From Lepiota brunneoincarnata (lineage: Eukaryota; Basidiomycota; Agaricomycetes; Agaricales; Agaricaceae): a stretch of 64,000 bases of DNA. Positions 46,600-57,826 of the stretch are shown one piece after another. Position 1 is the first letter of the stretch. Every line of letters starts with the position of its first letter. A model generated the notes under the pieces. That model worked only from the letters and a program-made list of their open reading frames with translations, ran no database searches and was not told the origin of the DNA. The DNA lies in assembly GCA_023014365.1 (NCBI GenBank), contig JAEBUN010000046.1, forward strand, positions 62,001 to 126,000, given 5' to 3'. A program made the translations under genes and the position numbers.

Positions 46600-49500
46600 A
46601 TGGCTCACAGTATCGCTGTGCCCGAGGGAGATCGGCATGGTATAGGCCCTGCCAGAGCAAGGAGATTTGCTGTCATCGGGGATACCCTCTATGATCGATT
46701 TGAGGAGACAGGAAAGCTTAGTGACCTGGAGAAGGCGATCACGAATCAACAACAGGCAGTGTCATTAACGCCGGACGGCCACCCCGACAAACCAGGGTAC
46801 CTCGACAGCCTCGGGAACTTCTTTCTGGGCCGGTTTGAGCACACGGAGATGCTGAGAGACCTTGAGGAGGCGATCAAATATCAAACGCAGGCGGTGTCGC
46901 TCACCCCAAATGATCATCCCGACAAACCGTCGTACCTCACCAACCTTGGGAATTCCTTCCAGAGTCGGTTTGAGCACTCGGGCACACCGACCGACCTCGA
47001 GGAAGCAATCAAGTATCAACGGCAAGCATTATTACTCACCCCAGATGGTCACCCCGACAGGCCGATGTACCTCGACAACCTTGGGAGTTCCCTCGAGAGT
47101 CGCTCTGGGTGCTCGGGAACACTGAGTGACCTCGAGGAGGCTATCCAGTATCAACGCCAGGCAGGGTTGCTCGTCCCAGATGATCATGCAGACAAACCAA
47201 TGTACCTCAACAATCTTGGGACATCTTTCGAGAGCCGTTTCGAGCGCACGGGAACACTAAGCGACCTCGAGGATACAATTAAGTGCCGACAACAGGCGGT
47301 GGCACTCACCTCAGATGACGATGCCGACAAACCAGGATATCTCAATAGTCTTGGTATTTCCCTCGAGAGCCGTTTTGAGCGCACAGGGGCACTGAGCGAC
47401 CTCGAGGATGCGATCAAGTACCAACGACGGGCCGTGTCGCTCACCCCAAGTGATCACCCAGACGAACCGAGATACCTGAACAACCTCGGGATTTCCCTTG
47501 AGAGTCGGTTCGGATGCACAGGGGTACTGAGTGACCTCGAGGCGGCAATCAGGCACCAAAAGCAGGCATTGTCACTCATTCCAGATGGTCATCCTGACAA
47601 ACCAGGGTACCTCAACAACCTCGGGAGTTCCTTCCGGAGTCGTTTCGATCGCACAGGGACACCGAGTGATCTCGAGGACGCGATCAAGTACCAACAGCAA
47701 GCACTGTCACTCGCCCCGGATGGTCATCCAAATACCCCAGGGTACCTCAACAACCTCGGGAGTTCCTTTGAGAGGCGGTTTGGACACATGGGGACAGAGA
47801 GCGACCTCGAGGAGGCACTCAAATATCAACAGCAGGCGGTATCACTCACCTCAGATGAACATCCCAAGAAACCAATGTATCTCGACAGCCTCGCAACTTC
47901 ATTTGAGAGTCGGTTTGAGCGCACGGGGACACTGAGCGACCTCGGGGAGGCGATCAAGTATCAGCAGCAGGCGTTATCACTGACCCCAGATGGCCATCCT
48001 GACAAGCCAGTATATCTCAACAACCTCGGGAGTTCATTCCAGGGTCGGTTTGGACGCGTGGGGACGTTGAATGACCTCGAGAATGCGATCAAGTATCAAC
48101 AACAAGCGGTTTCGCTCATCCCAGATGATCGTGCCAGTAAACCAGGGCACCTCAATAACCTTGGGGTTTCCTTCAAGAGTCGGTTCGAGCACACAGGGAC
48201 ACTGAGCGACCTCGAAGAGGCAATCAAATACCAACAACAGGTGGTGTTACTCACCCCAAACGATCATCCTGACAAACCACTATACCTCAACAACCTCGGG
48301 AACTCCTTCGAGAACCGGTTTGGGCGTACAGGGACACTGAGTGACCTCGAGGAGGCAATAAAGTGTCAACAGCATGCTGTGTCACTTACCCCAGAAAGTC
48401 ATCCCAACAAACCCTTGTATCTCAATAATCTCGGTATTTCCTTCCAGACTTGGTTTGGACGCATGGGAACACCGAGTCACCTCGAGGAGGGACTCAAACA
48501 TCAACGACAGGCAGTCTCACTCACCCCCGATGATCATCCCGACAAACCAGGGTACCTCAACAACCTCGGGATTTCCCTTGAAGGTCGGTTTGGGCACACG
48601 AAGACACTAAGTGACCTTGAGGATGCAATCAGGTATCAACAGCAGGCGGTGTCACTCACCCAAGATAGCCACGCCAGCAAACCAATGTACCTCGACAATC
48701 TTGGGCATTCCTTCCATTGTCGATTTGGATACACGGGGGCACTGAGCGACCTTGAGGACGCGATCAGGTATCAACAGCATGCGGTATTGCTCACCCCAGA
48801 TGGTCATGCCAATAAACCAATGTACTTCGAGAACCTGGGTGTTTCCTTTAACAGTCGATTCGAGCATACTGGATCACTGGGTGACCTGAATGAGGCTGTC
48901 TCGTATCATCAATCAGCTGCAACCTCCAGCATCGGCTCGCCTCTACTCCGGTCCCGTGCATCCCGACGATGGGCTCGCTTAGAAGCCCCACGAGATCAAC
49001 CTTCCGCCTTGGCCGCATACCGTCAAGCTATCAATCTCCTTCCACAAGTGGCTTGGATCGGAGATCCCATTGCTACACGCCATTTCCAACTGAATGACCT
49101 TGGTGATATTCCAAGAGAGGCCGCCGCATTTGCCCTTGATGCTGGCCATCCAGATCTTGCGCTCGAGTGGCTCGAACAGGGTCGTTCGGTCGTCTGGAAT
49201 CAATTATTCAACCTCCGTACTTCGGTCCACGGCCTCCATCAGGCTCACCCACATATCTGCGCCGAGTTCACACAAGTCTCACATGAGCTTCACCGTGCAG
49301 CCACCCGAGGGCGCACTAGAAGCACATCTGACAATGCCAACATCTCACTTGAGGAAGAAACCCAGCGTCATCACCGCCTCGCGGAGAAGTGGGATTTGCT
49401 TGTAGCGAAGATCCGATCTCTTCCTGATTTTGGAGACTTCCTTCTCTCAAAAAAAGTCTCTGTGCTGAAGGAGGCTGCCAGCACAGGTCCTGTCGTGGTT

Positions 49501-50623
49501 ATCAACATCCACCAGCGCAGGTGCGATGCGTTGGTGCTCGAACGAGGCAGAGACAAAGTCCTCCATATCCCTTTGGAAAAGCTTCGCTATGAAGATGTGG
49601 AAAGCATGCGGAAATCACTGGGACAATATCTCGCGAACCCTCATCGTGCTCAAAGACGGGCGGACCGCGCTGGTGGACCACTCCCAATGGGTGGTTCGCG
49701 CATAGTGGGGATCCTTGAGAGGATTTATTCGAATATCGTATGCCCTATTCTTCAAGGCTTGGGATTGACAGTAGGCACCCCTTACTATAGTGGAATGCAC
49801 TTACTGATATCGGCTGCAGACAGGTGGATCTGAACGAGACCCCTCGAACCTTCCTCACATTTGGTGGTGTCCGACAGGACCCCTCACCTTCCTCCCGCTC
49901 CATGCCGCCTGTCGCAGAACTGGCACTGAAATAGACGGGACATTTGACTACGTCATCTCGTCATACACACCGACAATCAATGCCTTGCTCGAGGCAAGAG
50001 CAGTAAAGCGCCGGCCATTCCACCAAATTGTCGGTATCGCCATGACCGACACGCCGGGCCAGAGCTCACTTCCAGGCGCCAAGACAGAAATAGCGAAGAT
50101 AGGAAAGTTTTTTTCTGATGATGCTAGATGGCGATTCGAAGTACTTCAGAATGAGGAGGCAATGGCAGAGCGAGTGCTGACACACATGGCGAACAGTAGC
50201 TGGATTCACCTCGCGTGTCATGCTATTCAGGATAAGCAAGAACCCACACAGAGTGGCTTTCGCCTCTACGACAGGCGTTTGTCAATTACTGACATCATTG
50301 CCAAACCTTTTGCCAATGCCAACCTTGCGTTTTTGTCGGCTTGCCAAACGGCGACCGGAGACGAGAAAACATTGGATGAGGCGGTGCACATTACTGGTGC
50401 GATGCTAGGGGCGGGATATCGGAGCGTCATCGGAACGATGTGGGCAATACCTGACGAGGCGGCTCCAATGATAGCTGAAAGGGTTTACGAGATCCTTCTT
50501 TCTGGGGGAGAGCCAAACAGCGAGCGAGCAGCACTAGCGCTGCATGAAGCCGTGGAGGCGCTGCGGAAGATGAACCATGATTCATTTAATTCCTGGGTAC
50601 CATTTGTGCATTATGGTGTATGA
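46600..50623 (+). CDS. TPR-CHAT domain protein 3, complete
   Basis: 1324 residues. Exon 1 is 46600-49770 (MAHSIAVPEGDRHGIG), the intron 49771-49819 (GTAGGC...CTGATA...CTGCAG, phase 0), exon 2 49820-50623. Residues ~40-790 hold 16 full and one partial 45-residue TPR (DLEEAIKYQQQAVSLTPDG...YLNNLGxSFxxRF), which form a superhelical sensor or partner-binding surface in this family. A linker like that of genes 1 and 2 (AAYRQAINLLPQVAWIGDP) leads to the CHAT domain, with catalytic His in HLACHAIQD and Cys in FLSACQTATGD. The usual Glu after that Cys is Gln here, unlike both sisters. No lesion is seen, so this is the one complete CHAT gene in the window. A cysteine protease activated through its TPRs is the expected biochemistry; the substrate is unknown. 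Confidence 0.93.
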
Positions 50624-51330
50624 TGTATCCAACGACCGCATTGCTACAGTCTTCCTTGTATATCTCCGATACTGTTCATGTAAAACACCCCCACTGTACC
50701 ACCGTTTGTTCCTATGTATCGATGGCTTTGTCTCAAGCGTTCTCGTAGAGGTGAGCGCTCCTGAAACACAACAGGTAGGCCTATCAAGGGGTGATGGACT
50801 GTACGGGTGTACGTGAAAGAGCAAGTTAATGTTGGTAGAGCTCGAAGATAGAGTATTATACATCTGGGCATAAGCTTACCACTTCACTATAGTGCTTGTT
50901 GTGTTTTTTAATACTCTCGGCCCCCAGCTCATCACAGAGTCCATCCATCACTGTCCCTGACGTTGGTGACGCCCATTCCTCATTCGCAGCCCACTTGGGT
51001 GAGCCATACCAGCCGATCAGTGTTTGTGATCCTATGTCGGGTAAGCAGAGGGGCCGGATCAAGGCACCGTCGCGGAACCCTAAGACGAGGAACACAGAGC
51101 GCCTCCTTGGGTTTTTCAGATTGCGACTATAGTTGGAGTGGGTCGTATCACCAGACACCAGTGATCTGGGGTTCACTGGTCGGAACGCACCCAAGTCCAG
51201 AAAAGCGAGTGGAGAAGTATATTCGGGACAACATCAACTCGACTTGCACATCTAGCCCCGCATTGTCTCGATCCTGAAGGGGGTGCGAGGACTGCATTGC
51301 CCGGGTTACACGTGAAGTCGAGGTCATCAT
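50624..51330. other. intergenic, nothing recognised
   Basis: 3' flank of the CHAT gene. Small frames on both strands lack family motifs. Confidence 0.4.
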
Positions 51331-51770
51331 TTCGCTTTGGCATTACTTTTTGAGTAAGTAGTACTAAGTTCCTTTGCGATGCTCATACACAAGTTCAACC
51401 CAACTCCGACGACGGGGCCGGCCGGGATTCGAACCAGATAACTTAAGATGTCGATTGTGAGCCAACGGCTTATTTGGGAAGTAACCAAAGCTGTGTAGAT
51501 AGAAGAACAGGACACGAAGAACAGTAATTATTTTATCACTTCTTTACCTCTTACGAATAGTATCTCGAGTCCCTTGTATCTTCGTGTCCTCTCAGGAATT
51601 GTTCCCCATATCCTTTCTCAGTGGGGTTACTCACCGTAACCTTTCATCGATAATCGTTCTCTTCCCCACCGTTTCGTTGCCGGTCGGCTGTCGCACCCTC
51701 AAGCCAAAAAAAAAAAAAAACACAAAGCGCAAACGCTCATTGATATCTAATTCTGGGACTTGAGCCGGCT
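51331..51770 (-). repeat. SINE-like repeat, copy 1
   Basis: Shares with 54110-54387 and 59345-59631 the blocks TTTTTGAGTAAGTA, ACACAAGTTCAACCCAAC, a B-box-like site and GCACCCTCAA. On the minus strand GGTTCGAATCC (about 51430-51440) is an exact Pol III B box, with TTGGCTCAC upstream as a weak A-box candidate. A run of 15 A is near 51705. The middle differs from the other copies and contains a 12-bp inverted repeat, AGGACACGAAGA and TCTTCGTGTCCT (about 51510-51592). Confidence 0.5.
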
Positions 51771-52022
51771 CCTCCCCAGCCGACCTCGCCGCGCTTTTGG
51801 GGAGGAGGCTGGGACTTGAGAGCGAGATTAAAATCACCAAACATCCACAAACATGCACCACCATCTTCGACTCGTCCCTCTTTGCTTTGTCCAAGTGAAC
51901 ATAATAAGCCTGTTGTGCCCCTCCCCTTTGCCGACAGCGACGACGAGCTGGATTCTACTTGGCGCGCGCACACACCCCGCATATACAACGCTCTCTTCTA
52001 GTGGTGACGGCGTCACTCATCG

Positions 52023-53396
52023 ATGCCGGGTCCCCACTTGACGCAATTGGAAACCTCTCGTCCGTCACCGGTCAATCACGAGCGTGCTCACACAACACAT
52101 CCCACCGTCAAGATCATGCCCGTCCTGACGCAAAACAGGACCAAGTCCGACAGCTTAGGCCCCTCGGGGTCCGAGGATAGTGCAAGATGGAGTTGGAACA
52201 GGAGAAACAAACCTACCTTTACTGTATCACAGAGGGGGCGAAAGATTAGGCAGGTTGATTTCCACGACAGCTTAGGCCCTTCAGGGTCCGAGGACAGTGC
52301 GAGCGAGAGGCTCCAGAACAAACCTACTTTTACCGTATCAAAGAGGGGGCGAAAGATTAGGCAGGTTGATTACTACCGCAGCTCCGAGCAATCCGACGAA
52401 GGGGATGTGAATGATACCCGTCGGTCATGGGGGACAAAAAGTTTATTTGATGACGACGAAGAAGTCAGAAAGGAGCAGGAGCAACGCGAAAGCAATGTAG
52501 CACGACACGAGAAAGCAACGATGCCGGATGAGGAACCAGTGCATGCACAACCCTTGCGCAGAGGCAGGGCCACAAAGTCAATACCCCACGTCATACGCCC
52601 TCCCCCTCGCTCAAATCGACGAGCCAAGTACAAGGCCATAGACCCCCAATCCGCAGAGGTGAAGACGGTTGAGAAGGAAACCCAAGGTACGTCCCACACA
52701 CAGGTTTCTACTTGACCTACATGGACTAACATCAGCTCGAGGTCCTGCCCCTCATTCCGCCCCACTGGTAACCACTACCTCACCTCTCCCGCTTCGACAC
52801 GGCCTTGCGTTTTATTCAGCAAAATCGCAGAAAAATGTAAGGTTTTACATTCTAGGCATCACTCTCTGATTCTCAACATATATTATCAGCCAGAGCCAGC
52901 TCCCGACGGGCGCGTTTACTGCGACCGACTCCGCTGGATTCCCGCCCCTGTCAAATGTGGTAATTGCTCGGCCTGTTGGGTCCCCGAACATCACCCTTGC
53001 TATGAGTGTAGCTCTCACAAACGGCCCTGCCCACTCGTTCCAGACAACCAGGGGATGTCAACAGGGAAAAAAAGGTCCAGGGACAATGACACTGACCTCG
53101 ACGACCACTCCCATCCTCTGCCCCCCAGTAAGCGACAGAATACAGGACAAGGCAAATCGGACGACAGCACCGCACTCGCTCAGATTGCCACAATCGTGAA
53201 CCAGATGTATGAGGCCCAGGAACAAGCCCGGCATGAACTGAAGGAGATCAAGGAGCTGATGCGTGCCCAAGTTCGACTTGTCAAAACACGTGAACCCCAC
53301 GAAAAAATGCTGCTGCTTACGAAGCTCGCCAAGAATAGGGTCAATCCCTCGGACGACCACAACAAGGGTGCAAGAGACACCGGGATGCGACAGTAG
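52023..53396 (+). CDS. cysteine-cluster, coiled-coil protein with tandem duplication
   Basis: Exons 52023-52686, 52736-52836 and 52890-53396 give 423 residues; introns 49 and 53 bp (GTACGT...ACTAAC...CAG and GTAAGG...CAG) keep frame. Residues ~40-120 hold a direct duplication of about 37 residues (SLGPSGSEDSA... RGRKIRQVD), near-identical in DNA (52149-52259, 52266-52373), followed by an acidic/basic charged region. Six cysteines at ~278, 281, 284, 292, 295 and 302 (CGNCSACW...CYEC...C) suggest a zinc cluster with spacing unlike the GAL4 Zn2Cys6 type. Basic KKRSR next to it may be a nuclear signal. The C-terminus (MYEAQEQARHELKEIKEL) is a likely coiled coil. A nuclear DNA-binding role is inference; no family is named. 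Confidence 0.65.
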
Positions 53397-53882
53397 AACT
53401 TGTCAAAAACAATTTGGTTTCGCAATCGGAGTGCAAAAGAGAATATCCAAGACACTGATGAGGAAGACGAAGGGGATTAATGTGTGGATGGAGTATTGTA
53501 TTTTAATTAATTAATTTGATATGCATCTTGGTTCGATTCCAAGACCTCGCACTTTCGCAGCTTGCTGCCCTATCTTCGGAGACGGCCGGCCTGATGCTTA
53601 AGTAAGGATCTGGCTAAGGAATTACACACAGACAGACGGACGAAAAAGCCGTAGTGTAAAAGACTACGCAGTGGGCCGGCCTCTCATCAGGTAACCATGC
53701 CGTGAGGGGTCCCGAGTGGGAGGGATGCCCCAGGCCCAGCCCCCCTTCCTACCTACCTGTATGGGGTCCCGGAGGCACCCCGGCACGCTAGCCGGTCCGC
53801 CAGATCAATTAATATATTGATTCATACTCCCCCACAGCCATCCTAAGTTAGGTAGTCTAATTCTGTCGCTACATGAGCCAAG
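53397..53882. other. flank between cysteine-cluster gene and ribozyme
   Basis: Includes GGTTCGATTCC on the plus strand near 53529, a Pol III B-box-like sequence, and a 6-bp hairpin CGTAGT...ACTACG near 53649-53668. No complete tRNA fold is visible. Confidence 0.4.
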
Positions 53883-53940
53883 GCGGGTTAGGGCAGCGGT
53901 TAAGCCCTCTGATGAGCCCCTTCGCAAGGGCGAAACCCGC
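53883..53940 (+). ncRNA. hammerhead ribozyme, type III fold
   Basis: All core elements occur in order. Stem III 5' strand GCGGGT (53883-53888); U at 53889 as position 17, giving the cleavage triplet GUU; stem I AGGGC/GCCCT (53890-53894 with 53904-53908) closing a 9-nt loop; conserved CTGATGA (53909-53915); stem II closed by G53916-C53931 with CCC/GGG inside; GAAA (53932-53935, its last A pairing with T53888); and stem III 3' strand CCCGC (53936-53940). Every stem I and stem III pair is Watson-Crick. It would self-cleave the plus-strand RNA after 53889. GUU is an allowed NUH triplet but weaker than GUC or GUA. Activity and host transcript are unknown. Confidence 0.8.
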
Positions 53941-54109
53941 ATAAGTCCCCCCATCATTGCATGATTTCTGAATGAAAAAAATGGGATCTAAATAGTTTTT
54001 TGTTCCTTCGGTCAGGGAGAAAGCTGACTTACCAGCTAACCTCTAGGACTAGGTCCTAAGAGTGTGAAATTCACCTTTTCAGGCATGCTCACTAAATCTA
54101 AATAGTTTT
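53941..54109. other. spacer with a 15-bp direct repeat
   Basis: ATCTAAATAGTTTTT occurs near 53985 and again near 54098, about 110 bp apart, possibly the target duplicate of a small insertion. Confidence 0.4.
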
Positions 54110-54387
54110 TCGGTAATGCTAAGACCCTTTCCGATGGCCATGCACAAGTTCAACCCAACCTCAATGATGAGCCGGCCGAGATTCGAGCCAGAAAACGTAG
54201 GATGACAATAAAGATACTCTTCCTCATTATCCTTTGAAGGGGGACACGTTGGGGTCTGGTTGGGCTTAATTTAGTTCTCTGCCGATCAGCGGTTGCACCC
54301 TCAAACAAAAATAGGACGACAAAGCACAAATGCCCAGTGATATCCAAATATAAACTTGAGAGATTACAAACGAGGACAGATCATGAA
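54110..54387 (-). repeat. SINE-like repeat, copy 2
   Basis: Aligns with 59345-59631 over nearly its whole length, from the CACAAGTTCAACCCAAC block to GAGGACAGATCATG. The minus-strand B-box region is GGCTCGAATCT, two mismatches from consensus. Confidence 0.55.
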
Positions 54388-54435
54388 AGGTTGACACTAG
54401 CGATGATGATACAATAACGAGATCAACAAGATGTA

Positions 54436-57400
54436 TCAAGTGTATCCAGGAGGCAAGTCCGCATGGTCACGCACAGCTTGCAGATCCCGCCTCAGCTGTG
54501 CGACTTCAGCTCGAATGTCTTCTGTTCCAGAGACAGAAGTTGAATTCCTGTTCCCGGAGTCCGAGGTTCCGGACACATTGGTCATTGGATAGTGCCCGAA
54601 GCGACCAAGGGCTTCTCTCTGCTTGTTTATCCTTGGAGCTACGTCAGTCCGAGATCCTTGCTCAGGTGCAAAAGACGGGATAGGTGCAAAGGGATTTGGC
54701 TGAGTGTAAAGGCTCTCCCTGTGTGCCTTCGCTTCGATTGCCCTTCTGCGTCGATTCCAGAAAAGAAACCCAAAGGCTACGACGAGGATGCCGGCAAGAC
54801 CGCCGATCACACCACCTACGGTGGCCCCAACGTTTTTCTTGCCCTTGCCAGAGTTTGAGAACGAAAGCGTGTCAGTTCTGATGTCCACATTTGGTAGACT
54901 GAATGTTTTCGTCAGAAACACCAAAGTAGTATTGGGGGAACGCACTTACTTCAGGGCTAACAAGCCATACGCAGCACCGAAGATAGCGCTTGCATTGACG
55001 TCAGCACTTTTACAACTCGGACGCTGGGACGACGGTACCTTCCAACGGTTCCAAATGATGCAACACTAGTAGAACCGGAATATCTCATCGGCAGAGAAAT
55101 GTCCCCATTAACGTTGGATGTGCGCTGGTGGATTGAGGCAATTAGCTGGTTCCGAATATTGGTCTGATTATCGGGAATAGTGGCTGCAGTTAAAAGTGTC
55201 CAGTCTTCAACCGGAAATGAGTCGACGAGTAACTTGGAATTCTTATGGCTCTGCTCACAGGGATATACGATATCTTCTTGAAAACTTCCTAAGCCCAGGA
55301 CCGATTTCACGCCTATGTATTGCGCCATTAGCTGGGGGAAATACGCTTCTCCAAAGCTCGAGACTGACCGCTCTGATTCCCGTAAAACTGTGCTTGGCGC
55401 GTCAAGGCCTGTGGAAAGTGTTTATAAGGGGCAAAGTACAGACAAGATAGACTTGAAACATACACCACCATCAATTATATTGAAATCTAACCAAATGTCC
55501 GGGAATATGTTGTACATCAGACCCCACGAGTCCGGCTGGTCGAAGAGGGACTTGATATGAGTGTCTGTCATGGCAAGCTGCGTCCATTGTTGTGTGAGTG
55601 CCACGGCGTGACCCTACAGTAACAACTGTTCAGAGAACTCTTTAAGGTCGACAAGCATGATATATGACCGACCATGTAAGAAGTATTCGACAATCCTATA
55701 GCCTCATTGATTTTTGCCATCGAGTAAACACCCAAAATACCCTTGAGCGCCAGATAGCTAGATTAGCCGCTTCAACACCGGAGACGTCGTCGATGGTCGT
55801 AGAATCAGGTGGAGGATTGAGTGACGTCAAAACCAGGTAATCCGCCCATCGCTGTAGGGTGGAGTGCTATACACTTGACTTGAGTCGTATGTGTTGAACA
55901 AGTGCGGTAAGACACTCACGTAGCGAGATATGAGAGATCCATCACCAGACTTGACTGCATGAGCACAGGCCATGATCAGCATACTTCCAGAGCCTGTCGC
56001 CAATTCAGCACCACCAAATATAAGACGAGTATAATGAAATCGCACTCTCAACAGCAAGTCTGTATGTGTCACCAGAATTGCCGAATACGTTGGGATAAGT
56101 GTTCCCTTGGGATAATGTTATTCTTGGAGAGGAAATCAAGCTTCTCCAACATACCCAGATCAGGAGCCGCATATGGAGAAGCGATCTGTAGCTCGAGAAG
56201 TGGTTCAAGTAGGGCTCGCGCAATCGTCGAGTTGAAGTAAAGGAGTGCAGGGAAGGCGCCATAGATGGCATCAACAGGGTTTGTGCGTCTGGATTGGGTC
56301 ACCGCATTGAAGGCAACGCACACTGTTGAGACTTGTGTGCACTCACGTTGACACTCCTATGTCTTTCATGAATATTTTGAGATCAGAGGTATCGATGCGG
56401 CCATCCTCCTTTCTGACCAACGTTATATCCATAGATGCAAAGATCTGTCTGGTCACAAGGGACAGAATGTCCACGTATTCGGGTGATATCTGGCTCGCAG
56501 CAGAAATTATCTCGGCGTCGAAGACCATACTCCGATTGCGAAGGTCATCGAAGCCACCGAGAAAGTCAGAGATCTGGACCAGAAACATGTCAAGCTGAGG
56601 TGGTTGTAATGAAATAGCAACATACCACCGAGTCGATATCCGAGTACCTGGACTGGTAATACCCCACACGGTTTTGAGCGGGGCTCGAATACGAAAGTAG
56701 AGGATCGCGAACAATACCAATCGCCCAGATGAGTGGGTCTGGTGATGAACCGGGCGATATGTTGCCGAGATCGATAGCATAAGCAAATGCCGGCAATGCG
56801 CTAATCGGCGTCAGTCTCGATGGGGAAACACGAGCCGTAAGATCTTGAAACTCACTCATTCACGGCCCGGAAATTATCATCCTTCGTGTTGTTCAAAAAT
56901 CCATTCGTTGCGAACGCCGTACGATCTACAGTAGCGTGTCCCGTCCGCCAAGTAAGTTGTGAACGCTGTTCGTACATCATCAGAGTCAATGGATTGAGAC
57001 AAAACACTTGCAGCTCAACCTTCGGCGCTGCAAAATACACAACGGCATCCTGAGCAAAGCCACTGTCCTCCTGTAGAGATTTAGGGCTTGTGGGGCCGAC
57101 ATGGTGATAAACTGCTGTTCCTCCTTCAACAGTATCCCACTGGACCACAACGCCGCCGTCCCTTGATACCCATTCTTTACGGCCACTGGTTAGGTGTGTC
57201 CCTCTGTAAACGTCTGATAACCCACCTGCTGTAATATCAGAGTACATCTGCACGAGATGCGGTAAACTGTCGTTGGAAGAAAACCCATCAATATACAGGT
57301 AGGAAAACGGTATCGATTGGCGAATGTAGTCACTAGGCTATCAATCGGTCAGGAGGCTTTGGGAGCTTCAACGGAGGAAAACATTGCGCACTTCAATCGG

Positions 57401-57826
57401 CGTGAAGAAAGTAGCATTGAACTGGATCGGGCCCGCTTCGATCCTGAAGACAGTTTTCGTCGGCGTGATTGTGCTCATCACCGTCCGTGTGATATTGAAC
57501 ATCGTTCCCATCCATTGATAGACTTGTTGGTCGACCCGAACCAAGCCGGTCCATCCCATCAACTATCAGAGGTCAGATGATTGTATTAGTGTAAAGTGTC
57601 TTAAGGTGCTCACCCTATTGTTGGCGAAGTGTGCGGGCGCATCATGTGCGGGGGACACCGCACCATCGCCATTGTGAAGCCATGCATTCAGATACGGCGT
57701 CTTCACGGCGACCGGAATGAGCGGCATTGGCAGTATCGTTTGGGCATGCGCCAATAGCCCATAGAACAGGGCGACATGGAGGAGGAAGGGGAAAATCATC
57801 GCCAGAGGGCAACCCCACTGAGCCAT
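54436..57826 (-). CDS. gtaA: glutaminase A-like secreted/membrane-anchored protein
   Basis: ATG at 57826 (MAQWGCPLAM, then a hydrophobic signal sequence). Exons resolved: 57614-57826, 57392-57562, 57226-57337, 57020-57174, 56856-56965, 56626-56800, 56347-56594, 56155-56288, 56073-56105, 55920-55993, 55673-55851, then from 55613 through three or four more to the stop at 54436. Family motifs in order: VAVKTPYLNAWLHNGDG, MGWTGLVRVD, SDITAEWVS (across a splice), AVNDALPAFAYAIDLG, TNPVDAIYGAFPALLYFN, SMLIMACAHA, FGAAYGLLAL. It hydrolyses L-Gln to L-Glu and ammonia outside the cell. Unlike Aspergillus GtaA, it ends in a helix (GGVIGGLAGILVVAFGFLFW) plus a cytosolic tail. Oddities: an apparent one-base frameshift near 55750-55760 (before ALKGILGVYSMAK) and a splice at 56595-56625 that would be only 31 nt. 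It may be a young pseudogene or an assembly error. Confidence 0.78.

Noticed and set aside
51510..51592. Small MITE with 12-bp inverted ends
   Set aside because: The inverted repeat is clear but no target duplicate or second copy was seen.
53520..53560. tRNA gene suggested by GGTTCGATTCC
   Set aside because: No acceptor, D or anticodon arms can be folded around it; only a B-box-like string is present.
54498..55069. Plus-strand frames over the glutaminase 3' exons
   Set aside because: Shadows of the minus-strand gene, which has consistent splice sites and family motifs.
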